Source: Jacaranda mimosifolia
Taxonomy: Eukaryota > Streptophyta > Magnoliopsida > Lamiales > Bignoniaceae
Assembly (NCBI GenBank): GCA_018894105.1
Contig: CM032128.1
Coordinates: 34,978,299-35,042,298, forward strand
DNA: 64,000 nucleotides
Direction: 5' to 3'
In this document: positions 34,489 through 47,733 of the stretch, one piece after another
Layout of the letters: every line of letters begins with the position of its first letter
How positions within the stretch are numbered: position 1 is the first letter of the stretch
Notes under the pieces: model-generated
Told to the model about the DNA's origin: nothing
What the model saw: the letters and a program-made list of their open reading frames with translations, nothing else
Database searches by the model: none
Position numbers and translations under genes: made by a program

Positions 34489-37400
34489 ATGGAAGAAAAG
34501 CTATCCACTGTAGCCAAGACCCTCACGCCTTCTTCCATCCAGCAACTATCTTTCCTTGCTCAAAGTTGCAACGCTATCAACCTAGCCGAGGGGTTTCCCG
34601 ATTTTCCCGCGCCGTCCCACATCAAGGATGCCGCCGTTTCCGCCATCCATTCTGACTTCAACCAGTACAGGTCCAATAAAATGAGGAAAAGAAAGTAGAA
34701 AACAATCGTCATATTCTTATTCAAAATATTTTGCATAAATAATTAACTACTGAGCCTTTTTATGTTAATTTTGTTCCGTATATTAAAGGCACGTGCAAGG
34801 AATTTGCGACTACGTGGCGTGTAAGATGAAGGAAATGCATGGAATTAATGTTGATCCGTTGACGGATATAGTCATTTGCTGTGGGCAGTCCGAGGCGTTT
34901 GCCGCAACAATATTTGCAAGTATGGACTTTTCGTATGTTAATTTATAGCCATTTTTATGCAATTTTTAATTTGCTTGTCGTGAATTTTGAAGTAATTTTA
35001 TAGATTTTTGTGGAGATGCAGTGATTTTACAGTGCATGATATGATTTTATTTTTTTAATTTTTGTTTGGTTTCAGTAATTGATCAAGGCGATGAGGTTAT
35101 ACTTTTTGATCCGTCGTACGAAACATACGAAACTTGTATTAGGCTTGCTGGAGGAGTTCCCGTAAGCTGTTTTAATTGCAGCAGATGTTATTGTTTTTAA
35201 TATCTTTTGCCTCTTTTAGTTTTCTGAGAGAAATGAAATGATAATTTTCTGAAGAGTAGTGGAAAAATGGCAGGTCTATGTAGGCCTTGATCCGCCTCAT
35301 TGGACATTGAATTCAGAGAAACTAGAGAAGTCTTTTACTGACAAGACAAAAGCATTAGTGTTGAACAGGTATGATTTGAATTTTCAACTGAAGATTGCAG
35401 TGGAAAGTTGGAATAATTTTTCATATTTACTGAGGGGAGATGTGTTTTCACTAAAAAAGTTCAAAATTGCGAGGAGTTCTGCTTGATGCATATTGAGGTT
35501 TTTAAATTATATACACATTTTTTCTGTTTTAATGCTCAATCATTTTGATGTATTGATCATTGAGTTCCCTGGAAGTTCTATAGTGAGTAGATAATCATGG
35601 TGTTGATTGACTGAGTTATTGACCAAATTATCTTTGCATAAATGATATTGTTAACTATGGCCTCACTATGCTCATATGATGTTTAATTAGAGGCCAAAAC
35701 TTCAAGAGTTATGTAAGTGGATTATGTAGTATGCTTTGTTTATTTTCAAAGTAATATATTAATAATGATAAGATATTGATATTAGGTACTAATATGTCAC
35801 TATTTTTGAACAGTAAGTTGATCTTTTCAATTGCTAAGTCGAAACCTGCTACTGAAAAGTTGTGTAGTGCACAAGTACTTTGAAGAGAAAGTTGATGCCA
35901 TAATTAGACATAGTCTTATAAAAAGACACTAAGGTTTAGAATTATTCTAATTCAAAGTGGTACAGTCCTCACAACCCCACAGGAAAAGTTTTCACCAAGG
36001 ATGAGCTTGAGATCATTGCTGGAGCATGCCAGAGAAGGGATGTCCTTGCTGTGACAGATGAAGTATGATAAACATTTATTGATACTAGTTTGTTGTACAC
36101 AAGATGAATACTTAACAATTGAACATGTTTAAGTTACAATGTTTGTTAGGTCCTGTAGTGATGAATTTTTTGTTCGGTTGAGAAACTTGTAGAATTTCAT
36201 TATGTGAAAAATAAGATTTATTGAATGATTTTGTTGCTCTTAGTAAATGTCCCACTGTTTTGTATGTGGAGTTCGTAAATGGTCTAGGAGATCCGATGTT
36301 TGCAGGACTAGGTTTAATTTTACTTAAAAAATTACTATTCAAAGAGAAGATGAAAAATCTTAGGGAAATATGAGAACAGATACACATGCTATCTGATGAA
36401 ATGGATGCATTATGGAGACTGAAACATTCTTTCCTGTCAGATATCTCAGCATATAAGGCTGGATGTTTGTGTATGTGTTTTTGATAATATAAATTTCTGT
36501 ATTGCCTCAGCATTTTTTGTTTTTTAATTATTTCGGCAGGTGTATGAGCATATAACTTTTGATAATGAAAGACATGTATCACTTGCTTCACTTCCTGAAA
36601 TGCAGAGAAGGACGGTAATCACGTCTTCCTTGTCAAAAACTTTTTCTGTAACTGGTACATATCTGTCCTAAAGTATACTCAACCTTCCTTATGCATCTGT
36701 GTGGTGTTCTGTTTTTGTTTCTTTTCCATTTTTTCTTTTTGGGGGTCAGGGTTGGGGTGGTTGGGGGGAGTGGGGTAATCATGATTTGGAAGAATAAAGT
36801 TTTAACTAGCTTGTAATGCATCATAGGATGGAGAGTTGGATGGGCAATTGCCCCCACTTGCATTGCCTCTGCAATCAGAAACATTCATATCAAAATTACA
36901 GATTCTGCCCCAGCACCTTTTCAGGAAGCAGCTTTGGCTGCCTTAAGAAGTCCCTCTGTGTACTTCGATTTATTGACAAGAGTAAGATTTCTGCATTGAA
37001 GGTTTGAATTCTATGATGACTAATACTTGTATGAATCTTGTAATATCAAGTCCTTTCCCAATTTTGCAGAGTATTTTAATTTGTTTATAATGAATTTGAA
37101 CTCATTCCAGATATTGGAGTAATAGGAAATCCTCTGTCTGAAAACCGTGAAGTTCAATCAGTGTCAATGGACTTAAAAGCTCTGTAAAATCAGAAATATT
37201 CAACAATCATGGTTCCTAAAATCAACAAAACATAATAATAACCTTTTTTTGTTGTGCTTCAGCGCATTTATAGTGCATGCCAGTTGTTAATAACAAGCTG
37301 TGTGGTTTTCTCAGGGTTATGAATCAAAAAGAGATTGCATTTTTAACTTGCTTGCAAAGGTTGGGTTCAAGATGCAATTTAAACCTCAGGGATCGTTTTT

Positions 37401-38815
37401 TGTGTTTGCACAGCTTCCTGAAAGTTGCCCACTTTCTGATGTGAGTTCTTATTTGTTACTTCACCAGTCACACTCACATTCAGTAATTTGAAAACATAAA
37501 GCATCTGAAGGACCATCTATCATACTGCCAATAAATTCTCTCTACAAATTATAATACCAGCCTAGACATGTAATACGGGCACATCTAAGTTTGCAATATA
37601 TGTGGACAGCCCGGATTAGATTGAGTATCTTCCTTTTGGCCCCAACTTATATGGGACTTGTAGCTTAGGTTGTGTTGTATTCCTTCGCCATATTTTAGAC
37701 ATCCCTAGGTTATTAAATGCAGGAATGCACATGTGACTATATTTACTAGGATCATTATCAAACTGTTTTGGTCTGTTCAACATGGAATCTCATGGAACCG
37801 TTGCATTATCCAAAAAGTCTGACCATGTTTCCTTCTGTATTTAGCCAAATCCCTATCTTGCTCATGCTAGTGCCACAACTATATGATAGTTATGATTAAT
37901 AATTCTAGACTAGCAGCTGATGTTTATGCATTGAGAAGACACGTTTCGACCTCAAGGTTATTTTCCCTCTCCTGCTCTGATCATGATGAGGTTTTCAAAT
38001 ATTGCAGGTTGAATTTGTTGAGGAATTAATTAAGCAAGCAGGGGTAGTCGCTGTACCAGGCCGTGGGTTTTTCCATGCCAACCCAGCCACAGATTATGTC
38101 TGCCATCGATATATAAGATTTGCATTCTGCAAAAGTGAGGAAACACTAGCTGCTGCCTCGGCAAGGATCAATGGACTTGTGGATGATGCTCCAGGCCATC
38201 TGAAGCTATTTTAGCTTGTTGAACTTTTGGATCTGATATAGTTGCTACAAGGTTCTTAGGACTCATTAACAAATTATGCTGACATTTTCATAGAAAAACT
38301 CAGTTCACAATAATGTGCATATAAGTTTGATTGCTGCTCAACAATAACCCACCTGAAACTTGCAGGTTGTTCATGTCCATTAGCTAGTAGAGGTCCACCT
38401 GAAACTTGAAGGTTGGATCTGATGAAGAATTCGAGCCCACTCCACTGTCCATGAAGAATTCTCCACTCCACCGTCGACGAAGAATATTTTCCTTAGCTAA
38501 ATATTCCCTTTTCCGCTTGGTTGGAGCATTTCATTTCTTTACTTGATCGGATCAATATTGAGATTGGGAAGGATTTGAAATTGCATCATCCATGATCTAA
38601 TTCGTTTTGTAATTTATTGGTATGAAATTCACTGGGAGACTAATGAGAATTTTTTTTTTAACTATTCTATATGTATGAAAATATGGATGGAGTAATTGAT
38701 TTTTCATATCAATTTCGCTTCATTCATGACAGGAATTAATATAAAATTCTCATTTTCAGAAGAATGCGCTAATTTTTTTTCAAATGCATGGAATTTTAGG
38801 TTAAGAAAATATTTC
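34305..38815 (+). repeat. Tandem duplication unit 2 (aminotransferase copy 2)
   Basis: Collinear with 29305-34235. It lacks the intron 1 and intron 8 duplications. It has about 57 extra bases in intron 4 (about 35497-35553), bounded by the word TATTGA, which copy 1 has lost between the two TATTGA words. Confidence 0.8.
34489..38214 (+). CDS. Class I aminotransferase, kynurenine aminotransferase-like, copy 2
   Basis: Nine exons with the same lengths as copy 1: 34489-34670, 34789-34919, 35076-35161, 35274-35368, 35966-36062, 36540-36654, 36827-36981, 37315-37440, 38008-38214; 397 residues. All PLP-site motifs are present at the same positions (NPTG, TDEVYEH, SSLSKTFSVTGW with K230, YIRFAFCK with R366). 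Residues 82-257 are identical to copy 1; the differences are in the first 81 residues (9) and after 257 (11). This copy keeps the expected family residues at E34, R348 and F367, so it looks like the less drifted copy. Role, location and substrate uncertainty are as for copy 1. Confidence 0.92.
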
Positions 38816-39021
38816 AGGTTTATTAAAGTCGATCATTCACTTTTTAAAATCTAAAATAGGCAATTATAAAACTCAATGTAAAGATATTTAATTAAACTGT
38901 ATTTATAGATCTTGTTTATAAAAGAATACTTGAAAATTGAAAAAGAAATTCAAAGTATGAATATGACATATGCAAGTCAATTGCCAACGCATTTGATTTC
39001 TTATCTAACTTGTGAGCTTTA
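38816..39021. other. Spacer after the tandem duplication
   Basis: AT-rich sequence. No gene was seen. Confidence 0.4.
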
Positions 39022-39405
39022 CAGATCTGGAGGCATTTTTATTTTTTGGTGGAAAGAAATAATGAAAAGTTAGTTATAAAAGTGTTTTAAAAATGAAATA
39101 TTATTTGAATGTTTTGTTTAAAATCTAATAATTATATAGTGTTGAAAATGAGTTATATTGGGAAAATTTAGTGTTTTTATACTAAAAGTCGTGCAAATGT
39201 GAGTATGAGAAAATAAAAAGTGATGAAAAGTTAAAATGGAGAGAGACTGTAAGAATTTGTCTTGAAGAAAATTTTGACAATGAAAATTTATGTGAAATTG
39301 GGGAGAAGTTGATGGTTCTTTATTTTTTTTTAGTAGAAAATAAAAATGAAAATAAAAATAAAAATGAAAATGAAAATGGTTTCAGAAAATAAAGACAAAC
39401 GGCCC
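39022..39405. mobile_element. Tourist-like MITE, family A copy 4, in a promoter region
   Basis: TTA flanks at 39019-39021 and 39406-39408. The right end is ACAAACGGCCC. The interior matches 7975-8349 in order (GAAAAGTTAGTTATAAA, GTTGAAAATGAGTTATA, TACTAAAAGTCGTGCAAATG). It ends about 175 bases upstream of the ATG of the next gene. Confidence 0.7.
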
Positions 39406-39579
39406 TTAATATCCATTGAATATAAAATTCAAGTGAAATTAGCATAGAAAATGGTAGTCAACAATTTAATTGATGTTAGTCAACAACTACAAAGTAGTAC
39501 GTTGACATTTCTATATGTAAATGATTTCAACAAATTCATTGATGTAGGAACTAGGAGATCACCGGCCGGGGGCAGCTGA

Positions 39580-42500
39580 ATGGCTTCAGTTATGGTGGTA
39601 ACGGACGCTGGCGCCGAGCGCACGCCACTTCTTCTCAATTCTCAGCCAGAATATTCCGGCGGAGGAACTGAATATGCTTCATCGCCGTCAGCTGAGGAGC
39701 CGCCAAAGAGTTCGAATGATCCTAAACAACGCCTTGTATCGCTTGACGTTTTCCGAGGCCTCACTGTTGCTGTACGGCTCCTATAGAAATACTTTTTAAC
39801 CGAGATCTTTAGAGCTTCAGTTTAGATATTGTGCTGATATTTTTAGTTTCTTGTGAAAGCTATTAATCTTTAGGAGTTCGAATTTACAGTTCGGGGTTAC
39901 TAATTTTGAACTTTTAATTTTGGTGTAACTTTTGATAGCTGATGATCTTAGTTGATGATGCTGGAAAGGCATTTCCGTCGATAAACCACGCGCCGTGGTT
40001 CGGAGTGACGCTCGCGGATTTTGTTATGCCGTTTTTTCTCTTGGGAGTAGGTGTTTCTGTCAGTCTCGTGGTCAAGGTAAGAAATACTAGAAAAGATCCA
40101 TAGATTTTAAGAATTTCAGTCAACAAAAAGGAAAAAGGGAAAACAATTTAAATTGGTGCTACTAACATGCTGCTGGGAGTTAACTGATCAGGCACATAGT
40201 GTTTGATATCTAGGAATTGATGCCTTATCATTGGAATTGTATTTATTTAAACTCAAAATTTGGAAGTTATCTCTAATCAATTTGTGTTTGACGAGCTCAA
40301 GCACGCGTTCAAGTTAAGAAGTGGATTTCATTAGTACACTCCTCGCATATTACTTCATTTATAGTAGTAGTAAGAAGGATTTGATCGCTTGTGATGCAGA
40401 AAGTAGCAAACAGATTAGCAGCCACCAAGAAAGTTATATTAAGATCCATCAAGCTCTTTCTGTTGGGAGTGATTCTTCAAGGTAGACTACAGGTTTCTTG
40501 TTCAAATTTCAAATTCCTGATTATGATGCCAAGGAAATGAGGATTTGTTTGCTTTATCAGAATAATTTCTTCATAAGTTGAAAGTGTTACTGTTATCAGG
40601 GGTAGTTGAATTGTAGTTACACAGTTATTATTTCTTCTTAGGAGCAACGTGCATTAAGTAGTGACCAAGTCCTCAACTTCAATTACCTGTTTAATCATAC
40701 TGTTTTTAATATTCACTTACGTATGTGCTTAGGTGGGTATTTTCATGGGCGCGGTGATCTAACTTATGGGGTTGATCTGGGGAAAATAAGAGTGATGGGT
40801 GTGCTACAGGTATTATGACTTGCCTTTAGCTATGTGGTTGTCGTTGCAGTATGTGTTTTAGGTCTAATGGTTGTATTCCTCTGTATTGCATATGTTTGTC
40901 AATGCTTATGAGATGAAATTGTGGCTTGGATTCTTATTTGGTTTTGCCTGACTTTTTGTGGAAATAACTTCATATCCTTGCAACACAACACGATTTATGA
41001 CAGGACCTCAACATCGCGCAAGTATTCTATAAAAAATGCCACTTCCTATTTACTTGGAATAAATTGATTGAAATGATAGTGGTCAAGCATCTTGACTCCG
41101 TGCAATTCTCAATGCGACCCATTGGTATTAGACAGTGTCAAGCTTGTCACCAATACTTACTGAGTTAGTATACCTTACTTCATAATAATGTGATTGTCTA
41201 ATATGTGATCTTTTTTGGTTCTGTTGCTCAATCGTTCTTTTATACTTAAAATTTTTACCACTTTCTAGGATTATCACATCCTTTGAACTTTTTTTGTTCT
41301 AGAGGATAGCAATTGGATATCTGCTGGCTTCAGCTTTGGAGATTTGGCTCGTTCATAATACTGTTGTTGATTCAGCAGTAGCATTTGTGAAGAGATACTC
41401 TTTTCAGATGTGAGTATAAACTCTTAGTTGTTGGAGTCTATTTACTAAATTGATTGTGCACGAAGGACTGATTACAGATAATATAAGACAATGATAAATA
41501 TAATGTTAGTAATAGAGATGAGGTAAGATGTTGCTGCTAGAAGATTCAGAGGACAAATATAGAAACATGGACATTTATCGTTAGTATAGTCACATTCTTC
41601 AAGAATGAAAAATGCTTGACGAGATTTAAATAACATGATCTGACATATCAATTGGAAACTAATGTTCTTTTAAATTCTCTCATCATATTGTTCTTATCTG
41701 CTAATCTCTTGTATGCAGTGGGGCTGGAATTTTACTAGGTTTATTGTACATGGTTCTGCTGTACAGCCTGTATGTTCCAAACTGGGCTTTTGATGTGTCC
41801 ACTGTCAGCATGATTTTGCCAACGTCACTTGGAGCTAGCACTCAAAGTGTGAGTCAAATGCACATCCTTCAGGAGAAATACTTTGGGAAAGATTTTGTTT
41901 GACCTGTGTTTTAACACATTAAAGACAGAACCTAAGGTTTAATAGCGTAATCTAGTTTATCTGAAAATTATGTGCCCAAAAGTGATATGCTACCTGTGTT
42001 GGATTAGAACGCCGGACTCACTGTTCATCAACCAACTTAGTTATCTTGTTAATGAGACTGTTTTATTCTATTTCTGTTCAGCAGCGACCAACTTTAGCTG
42101 TATTGTCAGCACAACTGTTTTATATATCTCAGTTCAGAAATCTGATTTGAGGTTCTTGGCTCATTTATTCAAGTTCTGTTAGCTTGGGAGTGTGAAAGTC
42201 TATTGCTGAAGATTATTTGCCGCTTGTTTAAGTTTGCATGTAATTCTGGAAAAGATTTGAGTTGGAGAGACACGTTCTGTATCCTGTTAGCATCAAAAAC
42301 TTGCAGCAAATTTTCACACAAACACTCACTTGATTCTTTTTGCTGCATGTCTTGTGGTTTTTGTACCAACATTCTTGTTATGCCAATCGATTTATGCAGC
42401 GCTTTCAATTTCAGCCACTGGGCCCTGATGTATTTTTACAATTCTTACAGTAATTTATTGAGCTTGGTTAAAAAATCCTGCATTATTGTATTTGACTCTT

Positions 42501-44570
42501 AAAATTATGTATGATGTGAAATTTGAGATACTTTTCTGTACTATCCTTTAAATGTCAGTGAATTTTGTTGCCATGTGGGGGCATGCAATGGTGATAAATT
42601 ATACATTAGAGGCTGGCAAGTGTTTTGTTTTCCTTCAGGATTTGAACTTGTTTCGAGTTGGATTTGTCATAATTGATGTTCCATTAATGAGTGATTCATA
42701 TGCATTCAAGTCTTTTTGTTTGTCTTGGAATTTGTTATTTTAGCACGCACATTTCAGTTCTCAAAAGGAAATAGTCAGGCAAGGTTCAAAGTTCATGGCA
42801 AGATGAAATAGTTCTGATTTACATTGCTTTCTGCCTGACTTGCCTAAGTTTCTTAGTAGTCTGTATTCATTTGTGGATCACTTCCTTTTCCATTACTAGG
42901 TTCATTGTGGAGTGAGGGGCAGTCTTGAACCTCCTTGCAATGCAGTTGGCTTGGTTGATCGAATTCTTCTTGGTGAAAAGCATCTGTACCAACGTCCAGT
43001 ATATAGAAGAACAAAGGTTGTTACTTTCATTCTTCCTTTTTACATTTGTGTTTCCTTTATTGGGCCCATTAATTCCTTCCATCCTGCACCTCTTTCGTTC
43101 CTATATTTATTTATTGTCTGTGTCCCTGCTCCTTTACAGGAATGCAGTGTCAACTCTCCAGATTATGGTCCTTTACCACCAAATTCACCTGCATGGTGCC
43201 TCGCTCCCTTTGATCCAGAGGGCATTTTAAGGTTAGGATAAATCATATTTTGTTCCTTTTCTAAGTATAGTCTTTCAGAAAAAAAATCTACTATCCATCC
43301 TGAATAATAACTGCCTGGATTATAAACGCTATAGCCTTCTTTATGTGCTCCAGAATTGTGGTGTTGCTCCATAGATTTTCTGGTTATTGGTAGTTAGCAC
43401 CTTGGCTTTGTTAGCTTACTCCTTTTCATTGCTATTGAATGAATTTATAGCTCTTTGATGGCTGCCATCACATGTTTTGTCGGGTTGCATTACGGGCACA
43501 TTCTTGTCCATTGTAAGGTAATACACATTTTTCTTGTCGCTTGCCAAAATGGCTCCTGGCCTGTTAACTACCTTGTATTTTCTTATTGTTCACCATTCCA
43601 TGCTCTCCACTTTTTCCCTGCAGGATCTGATGCAGAGGGTAATTTTCTGGTTCGTATCATCCCTCCCACTTCTGATCTTGGGTTATCTCTTAAATGTTCT
43701 AGGTACTTTGTATTTTCAGAGAATCTCTTTGCTTTTTTGCTTCAACTAATATGGTTTACATTCCTCACAAATGGTTGCAATATATTCTTGATTCTTTCAG
43801 GTGTTCCTTATTCTAAACCACTGTACACATTAAGTTATATGTTCATCACAGCAGGAGCATCTGGTGTCCTTTTGACCGCTATTTATTTCATTGTGAGTTT
43901 ATTCTCTGAATAGCAATCCATTTCACTATTTTCTGCGACTCCCTTTTACCCATTATTCACATTCGAGCCAACTCTACGATGCAGGTCGATACCAAATGCA
44001 TTAGAAAGCCAACTGCATTATTTCAGTGGATGGGTATGAATGCACTGATTGTCTATGCTCTGGCTGCGTGTGACATATTTCCAGCTGCTCTCCAAGGTCT
44101 CTACTGGCGTTCACCGGAAAACAACCTGGTAATTATCTTTAAAGTCTCTTAACACTTATCTGTCTCAGGCCTTTTCTCATGCCTATATTATTAGAACACT
44201 GGTTCCTAAGAAATTTGTCGCAAATAATTGTGCGGATCAAGCTATGAAACTGTAGCCTTTCTGAAGTTAAAATATGAATATAATGTAATATCTGTTAAGC
44301 TTAAAATATGGATCTGGATGAAGCTACCTATGATCAATTAGGAGATGATTATCTACGGGATTTCCTTTCTATCTGATCTTATTTCTTGTGCAATTGCTCT
44401 GCTGACAGTGGAAATCACATTGGTTGTAGGTTGACTTCTCTGAAAGGCTATTGCAATCACTCTTCCATTCACAGAAATGGGGTACGTTGGCCTTTGTTTT
44501 GCTAGAGATCTTATTTTGGGGTGCTGTTGCTGGTTTCCTTCACATGAAACGCATATACATAAAATTTTAA
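39580..44570 (+). CDS. Heparan-alpha-glucosaminide N-acetyltransferase-like membrane protein
   Basis: Thirteen exons: 39580-39771, 39939-40076, 40400-40481, 40733-40809, 41303-41409, 41719-41848, 42900-43016, 43140-43231, 43451-43517, 43624-43702, 43801-43892, 43985-44128, 44430-44570; phases fit and give 485 residues. After a hydrophilic, Ser/Pro-rich N-terminus, RLVSLDVFRGLTVA begins the DUF5009/YeiB-like acyltransferase core. Motifs include INHAPWFGVTLADFVMPFF (H81 is the presumed acetyl-accepting histidine), GGYFHGRGDL, RIAIGYLLAS, a luminal cysteine-containing loop (VHCGVRGSLEPPCNAVG), LHYGHILVHC and QWMGMNALIVYALA, with about ten hydrophobic segments. Animal homologues acetylate heparan sulphate ends across the lysosomal membrane. 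Plants lack heparan sulphate, so the plant substrate and vacuolar/membrane role are unknown. Intron 6 is over 1 kb. Confidence 0.9.
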
Positions 44571-45665
44571 GGCTGTTTTTTTCTGCATTATTTTCTCACT
44601 TAGAAAACCTCTTCTTCTTCCCTTTTCCGGGTTGCTATGAGTAAATTCATTCTACAAAGAAAAATGAAATGAAAAGTCGAATCCAACTAACAAAGGTATG
44701 AGACAGCGAAAGGGTTTAAAAAGTAGGGAAAGAAAGAAAAGGAAAAAAGATGTTACCTTCATGAAACGAGTTATGAGTTGTTACAGAAAGTGAGGCAGAT
44801 CGATAGGATCGAGGTTGGCACATCATCATGAAATCAGAAACTTTTGTAACAAAAACATTAAATACAAACATTAGCCTAAAGTGAGTCCTAGAAAAAGTGA
44901 AAACAAGTGCCATCGAGTGCAGCAACCACCAATGCAGAATCTAAACAGACCGAATTTATTAAAAATGATGAGAAAAGCCAGAGTTACAGCTATGCGTGCC
45001 GACCCCTCTGATCAGGTGCTTTTATTTTATATACCCAGAAAAATTCGGACGTTGTAGAAGTATGAGTTCTACGGATTTCCATTGGTGTTATGTTATCATT
45101 TTAATTTGAAATAATAACATTAAAGATATTATAAGTAACGTAAGTTTTTTCATTTTTTTTATTTATATACATGCACATCTAGAGCCTGTTATGTCTCGAA
45201 TTCTTGATCTGTGGCCCAACGCCTCAGGCCTCTCAGTATTATAAGTAATGAAAGTTAATATTAGAATATTTTAGAAAAAGGAAAATGATAAATTTAGTAC
45301 TGATGTAATATATTTTTCATGATCACGTCCGTAGTGTGGGTTCTGATATGCTCTTGCTCTATATTAATACTATTAAATGCTCATCAAAGAAATTAATTTA
45401 TTTATGTCGCATTTATGAAAAAATTCGCAAATTGATTGAAATTGCGATGGTGTACGATATGAACTCAAATTGTCTTTAACTTTTTCACCATTTTATTATA
45501 TTGTCTTTTTGATAATTTTCATTTAAATTTTGTTGTTGGCATAGTAAATAAACAAAAAAAGGACCTAAAAGCAAAACTTAAGGAATATTTATTCATGGGT
45601 CGGATGCATAACCCTAGCAAGTCTCCACTCCTGAATTTGTAAAGAGGAATAGCACGTATTTCTGC

Positions 45666-45700
<35 letters not shown>

Positions 45701-45716
45701 GCATTGTTGTAAAAAC
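44571..45716. other. 3' flank and intergenic stretch
   Basis: No gene supported. A (CT)n tract lies just before the next gene. Confidence 0.45.
45667..45696. repeat. (CT)n microsatellite in the likely 5' UTR
   Basis: About 15 CT units end 20 bases upstream of the ATG at 45717. CT-rich leaders are common in plant 5' UTRs. Confidence 0.85.
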
Positions 45717-46052
45717 ATGGAAGACAGCGGCAGGCCGAGTTTTCGGTCTGGTGGCGGGGAAAGGAGAATGGAAATAGTGAGTGGAAAAGGATATCATTAC
45801 TACAATGGCAACCAGATGTACACGAGGAGCTATCCCCGAACTCCCGATTCGCCACCGGTTTATCCGCCGGCGACTCAGCCGAGTGAGGCGGCGGCGGCGA
45901 AGCCCTGGGGATTCAGTGATCCGGAGATGAAGAGGCGGAAGCGTATAGCCAGGTATAAGGTTTATACTGTTGAAGGTAGGGTCAAGGCTTCTATTAGAAA
46001 TGGGCTTCGTTGGATCAAGAATAAGTGCTCTGAAATTATCCATGGCTGCTAG
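45717..46052 (+). CDS. DUF3511 domain protein
   Basis: Intronless, 111 residues. The N-terminal two thirds are Gly/Ser/Pro/Tyr-rich and probably disordered (YYNGNQMYTRSYPRTPDSPP). The C-terminal 45 residues, PWGFSDPEMKRRKRIARYKV, then VEGRVKASIRNGLRWIKNK, are the DUF3511 signature, a plant-only basic helical domain of unknown function. The size and the C-terminal domain position are typical. Expression control is unknown; a CT tract lies in the leader. Confidence 0.88.
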   Translation: MEDSGRPSFRSGGGERRMEIVSGKGYHYYNGNQMYTRSYPRTPDSPPVYPPATQPSEAAAAKPWGFSDPEMKRRKRIARYKVYTVEGRVKASIRNGLRWIKNKCSEIIHGC

Positions 46053-46922
46053 CTGCTTAATAGAATTTCTCTTTTCTTTTCCATTTTTTTCCTGCTGCAT
46101 TTTTTGCATGCTTTATATGTGAAGCTTTTCATGAGCATTTTTTTTTCCTGAAAAAGAAAAAGAAAAAGAAAAAGAATATATTTGGAAGTAGAGTTATAGT
46201 TCGGTTTACTATTTTATTTTGTTTTATGTTTTGATAAATTGCTCTTGAGATGACAATTCATGCTATGATTCGTTAGCTTTTTGAATTCGTTATGCTCTGT
46301 CTGATCAGCATTTCAATTCATTATTTCCCGGCTGAGACAAGGAAGCTGCTTATTCCTTATGTATATCCATGATCCATCAGAAATTTGAAATATAATGTCA
46401 AATATTATTTTGTATATTGAGAAAATTAATTTGTAGATTGAGATATTAACCATTGCTTGATTTGCCAAAAAATTATAAGGGACCATTTATTTGGGAATAT
46501 TATCTACCCATATTTCAATTATACTCATTAAAATCCCTAGTAGAAAAATTCTTCTGTCACCGGCCATGTTAAAAAATGGGACTTGTACTATTTTAACGTT
46601 AAATAAAGATTTTGCTGATGTAAGTTGTAACGGGATTTATATCTATACGTATAGTTAATTTTGAAGTGTTTACCACAGTCAATTTTGTCCATAATCAACT
46701 GCTCAAAATGGCCCAGTAAAGTACCTGATCTGCTAGTCGCCTTAGGCTTACGGAATTGAAGCCCAAGGCCCATTGAACGTTTTCTGGACTGGGCTGAATC
46801 AAAGAACCTACAAATTCATTGGGTCAAAACGCCTTGACCTTTAGCTTGAAGCCTTGGACTAAATTCTGCTTTTCTTTTCTGGGTGACAAAGTGAATTGTA
46901 CTTATGTTGTACGGAAGTCTAA
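46053..46922. other. 3' flank of the DUF3511 gene
   Basis: An (AAAAAG)n-like run lies near 46153-46175. No gene was seen. Confidence 0.45.
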
Positions 46923-47237
46923 GGCCCCATGTGGTTTTATTTTCATTTTCAATTTTCATTTAGAAATTTGAAAAGTTAGTGGAAATAAGTTGAAAATGAG
47001 TTTGTATTTAGATAGATTGTTAGAAAATTTATGATTATGTTGGTTTTAATAGGTTGCAAGTGGAGAGAGATACAAATAATAGAATAGAAAGAAAAAATAT
47101 ATAGGTTATTGGGAAATTTGTTTTGAAAATTAAAATGAAAATGATATTGGGTGAAAATATGTAAAAAGTGATGTATTTTATTTTTAAAATAATAGAAAAT
47201 GAAAAAAAAGGCTATAGAAATGAAACCAAAGGGGGCC
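46923..47237. mobile_element. Tourist-like MITE, family A copy 5
   Basis: Flanked by TAA on both sides (46920-46922 and 47238-47240). Ends GGCCCCATGTGGTTTTATTTTC and the inverted GGCCCCCTTTGGTTTCATT. This copy has the cleanest termini of the family. Confidence 0.8.
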
Positions 47238-47733
47238 TAAGCCCTGTAATGATATCATGAAGACCAGTCTATTATGATTTTTGAATATGTCAGGAATGAT
47301 CTTTTACAGCGTGCATTCTGACTCATTCATGCGACAAAATATAGCGACCAATGTGTTTTTGGGGTGTAAATAAATAATTATAAATTGCCAATTGCATGCG
47401 TTGTGTTAAGAATGATATCTTAAAAAACATAAATATGTCTCTATAAAAGGATCCGAGCCAAGAAGAAAAGCTCAAGTCACAGTTTAAATTCATCTATAAA
47501 AGAATTACAAACAAAAAGAGAAAATGAAAAACAACAGATTAATTCTAAACCTAAATCAAATGCAGCTTGACAAGTGCCATTAAATGGAAGAAAAAGATAT
47601 ATGTGTATTTCTTAAATAATTTAGAACTATTTTTATCCATGGAAAATGAATATCCTCCTCGTTTTAGTTTCGATTACCTTGAAACAGTTCATTTTCGTGC
47701 ATATATGTATGTATACGCGTGTAGTTCCGATGC
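47238..47733. other. 3' flank of the DUF761 gene
   Basis: AT-rich; presumably includes the 3' UTR of the minus-strand gene. No other feature was seen. Confidence 0.4.
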
